Part shown: piece after piece, positions 1 through 5,265 of the stretch | Numbering within the stretch: the first letter of the stretch is position 1 | How the letters are laid out: each line of letters opens with the position of its first letter | From: Pseudanabaena sp. CAN_BIN31 | Lineage (GTDB): Bacteria > Cyanobacteriota > Cyanobacteriia > Pseudanabaenales > Pseudanabaenaceae | NCBI GenBank assembly: GCA_026785865.1 | Contig: JAJAZG010000258.1 | Coordinates: 1-5,366, forward strand | Direction: 5' to 3' | Length of the DNA: 5,366 nt | Translations under genes and position numbers: made by a program | The notes under the pieces: generated by a model | The model's database searches: none | What the model saw: the letters and a program-made list of their open reading frames with translations, nothing else | What the model was told of the DNA's origin: nothing

Positions 1-49
1 CTTCTACTCTACCTTTCGCTATTTATTTTACCCTTCCTTTACGAGCGGA

Positions 50-628
50 ATGTGGGTTGAAAAAGCTATACGTGATTCAAAAGTTAAGCCCAATCTTACC
101 CTAGAGCAATTTCTGAACTTGCCCGAAGCAGACGAAAATTACGAGCTAGTCGATGGAGAGGCTATAAAAAAAATGTCACCAAAATTTTTTCATTCCAGAT
201 TAACGAGCAGTTTTTGGGCGGAGCTATCAGGTTGGGCAAATGGAATGGGACAAGTAGCGATTGAGTGGTCGATCGCGCTAAAACGACAGGGTAAAGATTG
301 GGTTCCTGTTCCTGATTTGATGTACGTATCTTATAATCGCCTTGCAATTGATTGGCTAGAAGATACACCTTGTCCTGTGTTGCCTGAACTAGTAATCGAA
401 ATTGTATCGCCAGATCAAACATTTAATCAGTTGGCACAGAAAGCAACAGATTATTTGAATGCAGGTGTGGAAAGAGTGTGGATAGTTTATCCACCAATGC
501 GAAGTATTACCGTGTTTTTTGCCGATCGCCCTCCTGAAACCTATCGAGGCGATCGCTTATTAACGGACGACTTGTTTACAGGTTTAGCCGTTACTGCCGA
601 ACAATTTTTTGTAAAAGCAAGAATTTAA
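50..628 (+). CDS. Uma2-family endonuclease (DUF820, PD-(D/E)XK fold)
   Basis: A 192-residue protein of the Uma2/DUF820 family, which has a restriction-endonuclease-like PD-(D/E)XK fold and is greatly expanded in cyanobacteria. The natural substrate and role of most members are unknown. The usual landmarks appear in order: LTLEQFLNLPE (16-26), YELVDGE (31-37), the PDL motif with Asp89, the core strand ELVIEIVSP (113-121) with Glu117, Lys131 in the following helix, then DYLNAGVERVWIVYP (134-148). Asp89, Glu117 and Lys131 are the expected metal and catalytic residues, so the enzyme looks intact. The length is normal for the family and there is no signal peptide or membrane segment. The frame is open leftward to the window edge, so an upstream start cannot be excluded. 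ATG 50 fits the family N-terminus but lacks a clear Shine-Dalgarno. purH follows on the same strand within about 45 nt, so co-transcription is possible; no functional link is implied. Confidence 0.92.
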   Translation: MWVEKAIRDSKVKPNLTLEQFLNLPEADENYELVDGEAIKKMSPKFFHSRLTSSFWAELSGWANGMGQVAIEWSIALKRQGKDWVPVPDLMYVSYNRLAIDWLEDTPCPVLPELVIEIVSPDQTFNQLAQKATDYLNAGVERVWIVYPPMRSITVFFADRPPETYRGDRLLTDDLFTGLAVTAEQFFVKARI

Positions 629-660
629 GTGATTTCCAATTAGAATGCGATCGTGAATAT

Positions 661-664
661 GGAG
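661..664 (+). promoter_or_regulatory. Shine-Dalgarno GGAG deciding the purH start
   Basis: GGAG ends 9 nt before ATG 674. The two earlier in-frame starts (GTG 653, ATG 659) have no comparable purine-rich element, and this GGAG would lie inside the coding sequence if they were used. It therefore favours the shorter PurH. Confidence 0.55.
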
Positions 665-673
665 CTAAACAGT

Positions 674-2233
674 ATGAAACCCCTTGCCCTTTTGAGTGTC
701 TCTGACAAAACAGGACTGCTCGACCTTGCCCGCGAACTATCGACTACCTATAACTTTCAGCTAATCAGTAGCGGTGGGACTGCCAAGGCACTCAAGGCGG
801 CGGATCTTGAAGTTACCAAGGTTTCTGACTATACAGGCGCACCTGAAATTTTGGGCGGACGAGTGAAAACTTTGCATCCACGCATTCATGGCGGCATTTT
901 GGCAAGACTTGAGTTACCTGAGCATCAGCAAGACTTGGCTGATAATCAAATCGAACCAATTCGGATTGTCGTGGTTAATCTCTATCCATTTGCGGAAACG
1001 ATCGCCAAGCCAAGTGTGACCCTCGAAGATGCAATCGAAAATATCGATGTCGGCGGGCCCACGATGATTCGGGCTTCGGCAAAGAATTATACCCATGTCG
1101 CCGTATTATCTAGCCCTAGCCAATATCCAGAATTTCTCGCAGAACTGAAAGCGAACAATGGCGAAACGACTTTAGAATTTCGCAAAAAACTAGCGATCGC
1201 CGCTTTTCAACATACACAGTCTTATGACAAAGCGATCGCTGATTATCTGGAAAATGAGCAGAAAGTAGAACCAGATTTATCAAATACGCTCGCTTCTTCC
1301 TATACATTGCTATGCAACAATCCTAAGCCTCTCCGCTATGGTGAAAATCCCCATCAACCCGCCACATGGTATCAAGTTGGGGCAACGCCCAAAGGATGGT
1401 CATCCGCACAACAACTGCAAGGGAAGGAACTCAGTTTCAATAACTTGTTAGATCTCGAAGCAGCGCGGAGCATTATCGCCGAATTTAGTGACGATCGCCC
1501 CTGCTCTGTGATCATCAAGCATAACAATCCCTGTGGTGTGGCGATCGCCTCGACCATTGCCGAAGCTTATCAAAAAGCCTTTGAAGCAGATTCTACTTCT
1601 GCTTTTGGTGGCATCGTTGCTCTCAATCGCCCTATTGATGAAGAAACCGCTCAACTTTTAAATAAAACATTTCTAGAATGTGTCGTTGCTCCCGCCTGTG
1701 TCCCAAGTGTGGCGGCAATTCTCAGCAAAAAACAAAACTTGCGGGTGCTAGTTCTATCTGATTTCAAGCAGAGTTCTCATGAGACCGTGAAGACGATCGC
1801 AGGTGGAATGCTAGTTGAGAAGTCCGATAATGAGGCGGTAAATTCTGAGACATGGAAAGTGGTTACGGAGAAGCAACCAACGACTGAGCAGTTACAGGAA
1901 TTGATTTTTGCTTGGAAGATTAGCCGTCATGTCAAATCTAATGCGATCGCCATTACCAAAGCCCTTACTACAATCGGCATTGGCGCAGGTCAAACCAATC
2001 GCATCGGTTCCGCTAAAATTGCCCTAGAGCAAGCTGGCGAAAAGGTAGAGGGCGCTTTTTTGGCTAGTGATGGATTTTTCCCCTTTGATGACTCTGTGCG
2101 TACTGCCGCCGCCGCAGGAATTGTGGCGATCGTCCAACCAGGCGGAAGTATGCGTGATGCCGATTCAATCGCGGCGGCGGATGAGCTTGGCTTGATTATG
2201 GTATTCACAGGCGTACGCCATTTCTTGCATTAA
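674..2233 (+). CDS. purH: Bifunctional AICAR transformylase / IMP cyclohydrolase PurH
   Basis: Cytoplasmic enzyme of the last two steps of de novo purine synthesis: it formylates AICAR with 10-formyl-tetrahydrofolate and closes FAICAR to IMP. Counting from ATG 674 (519 residues), the N-terminal MGS-like cyclohydrolase domain shows SVSDKTG (8-14), ISSGGTA (31-37), KTLHPRIHGG (65-74), NLYPF (102-106) and NIDVGGP (123-129). The transformylase domain shows LRYGENPHQ (220-228), IKHNNPCG (281-288) with the catalytic Lys282-His283 pair, SAFGGI, GAGQTNR (437-443), ASDGFFPFDD (464-473) and QPGGSMRD (488-495). The C-terminus GVRHFLH is typical and the length is full. Starts at GTG 653 and ATG 659 are also in frame (up to 526 residues). 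I chose 674 because GGAG at 661-664 lies 9 nt before it and the protein then begins MKPLALLSVSDK as in relatives. A strong hairpin follows the stop at once. Confidence 0.97.
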   Translation: MKPLALLSVSDKTGLLDLARELSTTYNFQLISSGGTAKALKAADLEVTKVSDYTGAPEILGGRVKTLHPRIHGGILARLELPEHQQDLADNQIEPIRIVVVNLYPFAETIAKPSVTLEDAIENIDVGGPTMIRASAKNYTHVAVLSSPSQYPEFLAELKANNGETTLEFRKKLAIAAFQHTQSYDKAIADYLENEQKVEPDLSNTLASSYTLLCNNPKPLRYGENPHQPATWYQVGATPKGWSSAQQLQGKELSFNNLLDLEAARSIIAEFSDDRPCSVIIKHNNPCGVAIASTIAEAYQKAFEADSTSAFGGIVALNRPIDEETAQLLNKTFLECVVAPACVPSVAAILSKKQNLRVLVLSDFKQSSHETVKTIAGGMLVEKSDNEAVNSETWKVVTEKQPTTEQLQELIFAWKISRHVKSNAIAITKALTTIGIGAGQTNRIGSAKIALEQAGEKVEGAFLASDGFFPFDDSVRTAAAAGIVAIVQPGGSMRDADSIAAADELGLIMVFTGVRHFLH

Positions 2234-2235
2234 AG

Positions 2236-2282
2236 CCCAAAAAGCTGTGGCGCATGCTGCGCGATCGCCACAGCTTTTTGGG
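2236..2282. terminator. Bidirectional terminator hairpin between purH and ccaA
   Basis: A perfect 17-bp inverted repeat (CCCAAAAAGCTGTGGCG at 2236-2252 against 2266-2282) encloses a 13-nt loop. It starts three bases after the purH stop and is followed by TTTT (2283-2286) on the plus strand. On the minus strand it lies about 45 nt beyond the ccaA stop and is followed by CTTTAA, so it can serve both convergent genes. A HIP1 octamer (2261-2268) spans part of the loop and the right arm. Confidence 0.8.
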
Positions 2283-2326
2283 TTTTAACTTAGCTACTTA
2301 AAAGCAACGCTTTACCCGCATTGAGT

Positions 2327-3124
2327 CTATCTTACTGAACCGCGATAGATCCGTTCGGCTTGTTCAAAGGGTAGCCACGCAGGTAAATCACCAGAATTTT
2401 TGGGCTTATCTCTTTCGTTTACATTTTGTTTTGCATTCTGATATTCAGATGGAACGGGCGGCGCATCTGTCTGCACAAAATGCTCATTAGTGGGACTCGC
2501 TAGCAAAGTTTGCGGAACTTCAAAATCATCAGTTACAGCATCGTAAGCCAGCACTTCACCTGTCTCAATGTCATAGATCCAGCCATAAATTGACATCTTA
2601 TTTTGATGTAACTTCGAGCGAATCACGGGATAGGTTTTCAGGTTTTCGATTTGAGAGACGACATTCTCTGCCATCGTAATCGCCAAAAGTTCATCACCTT
2701 TTTTATCAGCATAATTTTCATGAATCAAACGGCGCGTTGATTCCGCATGTTGCAACCATTCATACACAAGCGGCATCTCGATTCTCAGCTTCTCCAAGTT
2801 GAGTAAGCCTTTCATCGCACCACAGTTAGAATGTCCGCAAATAATTACTTGCTCAATGCCAAGGACATGAATCGCATATTCGATCGCTGCACCTTCACCC
2901 CCATTAGCAGCACCAAAGGGCGGCACTAAGTTTCCTGCATTACGAATCACAAATAGTTCGCCAACACCTGACTGAGTAATGAGATGCGGCACAATTCGTG
3001 AATCTGAGCAGGTAATAAACAATACACGCGGTTTTTGTCCTTCGGCGAGTTGCTCAAAAATTCCTTGATTTTCAGGAAAGTAGGACGACTGAAACTTGTG
3101 TAAACCCTTTAGTAGCTTTCTCAT
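2327..3124 (-). CDS. ccaA: Beta-class carbonic anhydrase, carboxysomal CcaA/IcfA type
   Basis: A 265-residue beta carbonic anhydrase, interconverting CO2 and bicarbonate. The zinc ligands are Cys39, His98 and Cys101, in the motifs CSDSR (39-43, with the Asp41-Arg43 dyad) and GHSNCGAMKG (97-106). VIRNAGNLVPP (59-69), GGEGAAIEYA (75-84), and IYGWIYDIETGEVLAYD (179-195) are further family signatures. Length and zinc-ligand spacing match the cyanobacterial CcaA/IcfA group (about 270 residues), which works inside the beta-carboxysome to feed CO2 to Rubisco. Like that group it has a tail beyond the catalytic core: a polar stretch (about 205-245) ending in PAWLPFEQAERIYRGS (248-263). In that group the tail is needed for packaging through the scaffold CcmM. 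The carboxysomal assignment is inferred; no ccm or Rubisco genes are visible here. ATG 3124 has no strong Shine-Dalgarno, but the N-terminus MRKLLKGLHKFQ fits the group. It is convergent with purH and monocistronic in this window. Confidence 0.93.
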   Translation of the reverse strand: MRKLLKGLHKFQSSYFPENQGIFEQLAEGQKPRVLFITCSDSRIVPHLITQSGVGELFVIRNAGNLVPPFGAANGGEGAAIEYAIHVLGIEQVIICGHSNCGAMKGLLNLEKLRIEMPLVYEWLQHAESTRRLIHENYADKKGDELLAITMAENVVSQIENLKTYPVIRSKLHQNKMSIYGWIYDIETGEVLAYDAVTDDFEVPQTLLASPTNEHFVQTDAPPVPSEYQNAKQNVNERDKPKNSGDLPAWLPFEQAERIYRGSVR

Positions 3125-3175
3125 ATACCAGTTTTGACTTAGGATGCAGCAGAAATTCGCGTGTTTTTATTGCTT

Positions 3176-3181
3176 ATTGTA
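3176..3181 (-). promoter_or_regulatory. Possible -10 box for ccaA
   Basis: Read on the minus strand this is TACAAT, one mismatch from TATAAT, about 50 nt upstream of the ccaA ATG. The sequence 17 nt further upstream (TTTAGC) is a poor -35. The spacer is almost filled by the quasi-palindromic repeat at 3183-3200. Suggestive only. Confidence 0.3.
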
Positions 3182-3182
3182 T

Positions 3183-3200
3183 AGCGGTTTGCGCTCTCGC
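3183..3200. repeat. Quasi-palindromic repeat, copy 1
   Basis: AGCGGTTTGCGCTCTCGC matches 3674-3691 (AGCGCTTTGCGCTCTAGC) at 16 of 18 positions. It can fold locally: GGTTT-GCG (3186-3193) pairs with CGC-T-AAACC (3198-3206) around a CTCT loop with one bulged T. It sits upstream of ccaA, beside the possible -10 box. It looks like a dispersed short palindromic repeat rather than part of a gene. Confidence 0.6.
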
Positions 3201-3210
3201 TAAACCAAAT

Positions 3211-3251
3211 AAGAATTTAAAAGCTTTGCATCGCAAGGCTTTTAAATTCTT
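3211..3251. terminator. Long hairpin at the stop codon of the small minus-strand ORF
   Basis: A perfect 14-bp inverted repeat (AAGAATTTAAAAGC 3211-3224 with 3238-3251) continues inward through a T-G wobble and TTGC/GCAA pairing to a 3-nt loop (3230-3232). The whole is a nearly uninterrupted 20-bp stem. The stop codon TAA of the minus-strand ORF (3250-3252) forms its outer edge. On the minus strand it ends in TTCTTATTT, so it could terminate that ORF's transcript before ccaA. It may equally be one of this genome's dispersed palindromic repeats. Confidence 0.6.
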
Positions 3252-3555
3252 ACACCTGAGGAATCGCGCACCACATTGATCGCGTCAACTGAAAGCCAAG
3301 TTTCACTGATAGGCGATCGCCGTCGATCAGATGCTGACGAGTTTTTTCTAATATCTCCTGTGTTGCACAATATATTCTTGCCACTGCATATCTGCGATTA
3401 GGTAGTAGCACCCGCAAAAGTATCATCGTTCCACTTGACCATACGATTGCCCGAAATTTAGTATCTTTTTTAGGCGCAATCCATTGAAATCGCTTGCCAC
3501 TAGCCCTCAAATACGCACCAAAATCGCTTAATACTGGAGGAATGTTTGTCAGCAT
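3250..3555 (-). CDS. Hypothetical protein, unrecognised small ORF
   Basis: I do not recognise this protein. From ATG 3555 it has 101 residues and begins MLTNIPPVLSDFGAYL. It is basic, with a central hydrophobic strand-like run (AIVWSSGTMILLRVLLP), then a charged helix-like part (ATQEILEKTRQHLIDGDRL), and ends CAIPQV. There is no signal peptide and no evident transmembrane helix. The frame stays open upstream to ATG 3651 (133 residues), but those extra codons run through the right arm of the hairpin at 3612-3662 (MKAPLRGIFKKNS is translated repeat), so I prefer 3555. Neither start has a Shine-Dalgarno. A HIP1 octamer lies inside at 3313-3320. The ORF is divergent from the carboxypeptidase and upstream of ccaA on the same strand. 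It could be a lineage-restricted gene or a chance open frame; the competing plus-strand frame at 3494-3763 looks less likely. Confidence 0.5.
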   Translation of the reverse strand: MLTNIPPVLSDFGAYLRASGKRFQWIAPKKDTKFRAIVWSSGTMILLRVLLPNRRYAVARIYCATQEILEKTRQHLIDGDRLSVKLGFQLTRSMWCAIPQV

Positions 3556-3611
3556 AGAGTTAATTAATTCGCTTATTGCTAAAGTACAGCCTGTTGAGGC
3601 TTTGAGTAGTA

Positions 3612-3662
3612 CAGAATTTTTTTTGAAAATGCCGCGAAGCGGCGCTTTCAAAAAAAATTCTG
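3612..3662. repeat. 24-bp-stem palindromic repeat with GCCGC-GAA-GCGGC core
   Basis: Arms 3612-3635 and 3639-3662 pair over 24 positions with one A-C mismatch (3629/3645) and one T-G wobble (3630/3644), leaving a 3-nt GAA loop. The outer part is CAGAATTTTTTTTGAAA and the inner core is GCCGC/GCGGC. It lies between the small minus-strand ORF and the divergent carboxypeptidase. It could work as a bidirectional terminator, but its position upstream of both genes suggests an inserted palindromic repeat. Its outer AGAATTT is shared with the hairpin at 3211-3251. Confidence 0.75.
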
Positions 3663-3673
3663 GGTTTTATAAC

Positions 3674-3691
3674 AGCGCTTTGCGCTCTAGC
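3674..3691. repeat. Quasi-palindromic repeat, copy 2
   Basis: AGCGCTTTGCGCTCTAGC, 16 of 18 identical to 3183-3200. The first 13 bases are a perfect hairpin AGCGC-TTT-GCGCT. It ends two bases before the TATAAT box of the carboxypeptidase gene, where a -35 element or an operator would lie. Confidence 0.6.
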
Positions 3692-3693
3692 AA

Positions 3694-3699
3694 TATAAT
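3694..3699 (+). promoter_or_regulatory. -10 box TATAAT of the LD-carboxypeptidase gene
   Basis: A consensus TATAAT ends 9 nt before ATG 3709. No convincing -35 lies 16-18 nt upstream, where the sequence is part of the repeat region. If the box is used, transcription would begin at about 3706-3707, giving a leaderless or nearly leaderless mRNA. Confidence 0.45.
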
Positions 3700-3708
3700 C
3701 TATGCATT

Positions 3709-4608
3709 ATGCAGCCGACAAAATTCCCTTCAATTATTTTACAATCGCAAAAAGTCCGCGTGATTGCACCGAGCGGAGCCTTACGCGAATGGGAACGCTT
3801 TGAGCAAGGGCTAAAAATATGGCGCGATCGCGGTTATGAATTGACAATTCCTGAAAATCTGAGTCAGCCTTGGGGGTATTTGGCAGGAACCGATGAGCAG
3901 CGTTGCCAGCAATTGATCGAAGCATGGAATGATCCTGACTGCGTAGCGATCGCCTGTGCGCGGGGTGGTTATGGCTCAATGCGTCTACTCGAAAAACTTG
4001 ATTGGCAAGAGCTTAGCGATCGCCCTAAATGGTTAATTGGATTTTCGGATATCACCGCTTTACTTTGGGGACTTGCCAAACACAAAGGCATTGGCAGCTT
4101 ACATGCGCCTGTAATTACAACTTTGGGCAACGAACCAGCGCGATCGCAACAGCAGTTATTTGATTGGTTAGAAGGAAAAATTAATTCGATTACATTATCA
4201 GGCGAAGGATTGAGAACTGGTAAAGCCACAGGTGTTCTCTTACCCGCAAATCTCACTCTCGCAACCCACATCATCGGCACGAATATCTGTCCCGATCTAG
4301 AAAACGTAATTTTGGCGATTGAAGATGTATCCGAAGCACCCTATCGGGTCGATCGCATGTTAACCCATTGGCGTTGGTCAGGACATTTGCAAAAATTAAA
4401 AGGGATTGCGATCGGGCGTTTCAGTCAAGCGGAAGTATCTACTCCTAGTTTGACAATGGAAGAAGTATGGCGCGATCGGCTATGCGATTTAGGCATTCCC
4501 ATCGTGATCAACTTACCCTTCGGACATGATGGCGAAAATGCTCCCTTACCCGTTGGCTGTATTGCTGAAATTGATGGCGATCGGGGAACGCTTAGCTATA
4601 GTAATTAG
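3709..4608 (+). CDS. Muramoyl-tetrapeptide (LD-) carboxypeptidase, S66 family
   Basis: A 299-residue serine peptidase of family S66 (LdcA/MccF). LdcA-type members act in the cytoplasm, removing the terminal D-Ala from murein tetrapeptides at an L,D bond during peptidoglycan recycling; MccF-type members cleave microcin C-like compounds. Visible landmarks are VRVIAPSGAL (16-25), ARGGYGSMRLL (84-94), the nucleophile Ser113 in GFSDITALLWG (111-121), Glu205 in AIEDVSEAPYRVDRML (203-218), and His273 in LPFGHDGENAPLPVG (269-283). Ser113-Glu205-His273 is the expected catalytic triad, so the enzyme looks functional. The loop usually written GGN in the family reads PAN here (179-181). There is no signal peptide, consistent with the cytoplasm. 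ATG 3709 lacks a Shine-Dalgarno and no other ATG occurs before residue 91. Its neighbours give no pathway context. LdcA is more likely than MccF as there is no microcin-like cluster, but the sequence alone does not settle this. Confidence 0.92.
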   Translation: MQPTKFPSIILQSQKVRVIAPSGALREWERFEQGLKIWRDRGYELTIPENLSQPWGYLAGTDEQRCQQLIEAWNDPDCVAIACARGGYGSMRLLEKLDWQELSDRPKWLIGFSDITALLWGLAKHKGIGSLHAPVITTLGNEPARSQQQLFDWLEGKINSITLSGEGLRTGKATGVLLPANLTLATHIIGTNICPDLENVILAIEDVSEAPYRVDRMLTHWRWSGHLQKLKGIAIGRFSQAEVSTPSLTMEEVWRDRLCDLGIPIVINLPFGHDGENAPLPVGCIAEIDGDRGTLSYSN

Positions 4609-4626
4609 GATGGGTTCATCCTAATT
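4603..4626 (+). terminator. Terminator hairpin overlapping the carboxypeptidase stop codon
   Basis: AATTAGGATG (4603-4612) pairs perfectly with CATCCTAATT (4617-4626) around a GGTT loop. The left arm contains the TAG stop (4606-4608). The downstream sequence is T-rich but interrupted (TCATGTCTTTATTTT), so this is a moderate intrinsic terminator. Confidence 0.55.
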
Positions 4627-4869
4627 TCATGTCTTTATTTTCAGAAATATAAATAAAATCAGCTTTTTCTATGCTATGTAGTGATATGCCCAATAAATAC
4701 CAATTACCAAACTCACGATAACTGTTGGTAAATCATTGTAAATTCTTTGTCAGTGATATTTGATAATTTCTATCAGGAATTCTTGTAACTTTTGAGGTGA
4801 ATGGCGGATACCATTAATCATATCTAAAGCGGAAATGACTACCACTGATTCTTTGGAGAGTTTACTCAT
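4616..4869 (-). pseudogene. Possible decayed small gene, minus strand
   Basis: An ATG at 4869 opens a 39-residue frame (begins MSKLSKESVVVISALDMING) that stops at TGA 4750-4752. The same frame is open again to TAG at 4669-4671 and would encode a hydrophobic end (VIVSLVIGIYWAYHYIA). A second frame, 4732 to 4616, encodes a protein-like stretch containing YREFGNWYLLGISLHS. The pattern would fit a short gene broken by a stop or frameshift, but nothing is recognised. There is no Shine-Dalgarno and A/T-rich DNA can give such frames by chance. It covers most of the gene-free gap between the carboxypeptidase and the first MITE candidate. Confidence 0.2.
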
Positions 4870-4956
4870 TACTTTATCGTTATTGGTTTATGGCTGTTTG
4901 CTTAGGAACTATAAGACTAGGCTTTGACTAATATTTCCTTGCCATGAAGTCTTTAC

Positions 4957-5146
4957 TAGAACTTACGCATTGACAAAATCTCATTTTATGTATCGGCTGT
5001 AATTGGTATCAAAAGATACTATTTTGCATAAACTGTCGGTCGATTTTTCTGGATTAATTAGCTTTTGCAAAATTTGTAGGAGGCATTTGAAATGGCGTGA
5101 TTGCGTTAACGCATAATACTTGCAATCTGACAATGCGTAAGTTCTA
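4957..5146. mobile_element. MITE-like element, 190 bp, with 16-bp terminal inverted repeats
   Basis: The two ends are a perfect inverted repeat: TAGAACTTACGCATTG (4957-4972) against CAATGCGTAAGTTCTA (5131-5146). Immediately outside are direct repeats TTTAC at 4952-4956 and 5147-5151, a likely 5-bp target-site duplication; the match runs to 7 bases (TTTACTA) if the TA at the left end of the element is counted. A TA duplication with 14-bp ends is an alternative reading. No transposase frame fits inside, so it would have to be moved in trans by a related insertion sequence. Internal structures include the palindrome TGCGTTAACGCA (5102-5113) and the small hairpin GTATC-AAAA-GATAC (5006-5019). Confidence 0.75.
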
Positions 5147-5153
5147 TTTACTA

Positions 5154-5265
5154 TCATATTCGGTAAAGGACGTAAGTATATCCCAACTAGATCGGATGTA
5201 GTTAGGAATGAAAAATAATTAACTTATGCATTTGTTTTTAATAAAGAACATTGCCCTAATTGAGC
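5154..5265. other. Gene-free spacer between the two MITE candidates
   Basis: About 110 bases of A/T-rich sequence. I see no coding frame of note, no RNA gene and no strong hairpin. Together with 4609-4956 and the two elements it forms a gene-free tract of about 750 bases. Confidence 0.5.

Noticed and set aside
50..628. Uma2 protein as part of a restriction or defence system
   Set aside because: No methylase, specificity subunit or other defence gene is near, and Uma2 proteins are scattered singly through cyanobacterial genomes.
653..673. GTG 653 as the purH start
   Set aside because: It adds seven residues that relatives do not need and lacks a Shine-Dalgarno, whereas ATG 674 has GGAG at a good distance. 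It remains possible.
1990..2208. Open frames antisense to purH, this one and several shorter ones
   Set aside because: They mirror the codon pattern of a strongly conserved enzyme and have no independent start signals or recognisable product.
3556..3651. ATG 3651 as the start of the small minus-strand ORF
   Set aside because: The first codons are translated hairpin arm and the start would be buried in a 24-bp stem. The internal ATG at 3555 avoids this, though the choice is not proven.
3494..3763. 89-residue open frame on the plus strand between the small ORF and the carboxypeptidase
   Set aside because: It reads straight through the 3612-3662 hairpin and the TATAAT box, overlaps the start of the carboxypeptidase in another frame, and its sequence does not look like a conserved protein.
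4704..4731. TTACCAA...TTGGTAA inverted repeat
   Set aside because: Only 7 bp with a 14-nt loop in A/T-rich DNA and no associated gene; too weak to call.
5077..5100. A perfect TAGGAGG with an ATG 8 nt downstream inside the first MITE candidate
   Set aside because: The frame is ATG GCG TGA, only two codons, and points out of the element's right end, so it is not the start of a transposase. Probably chance.
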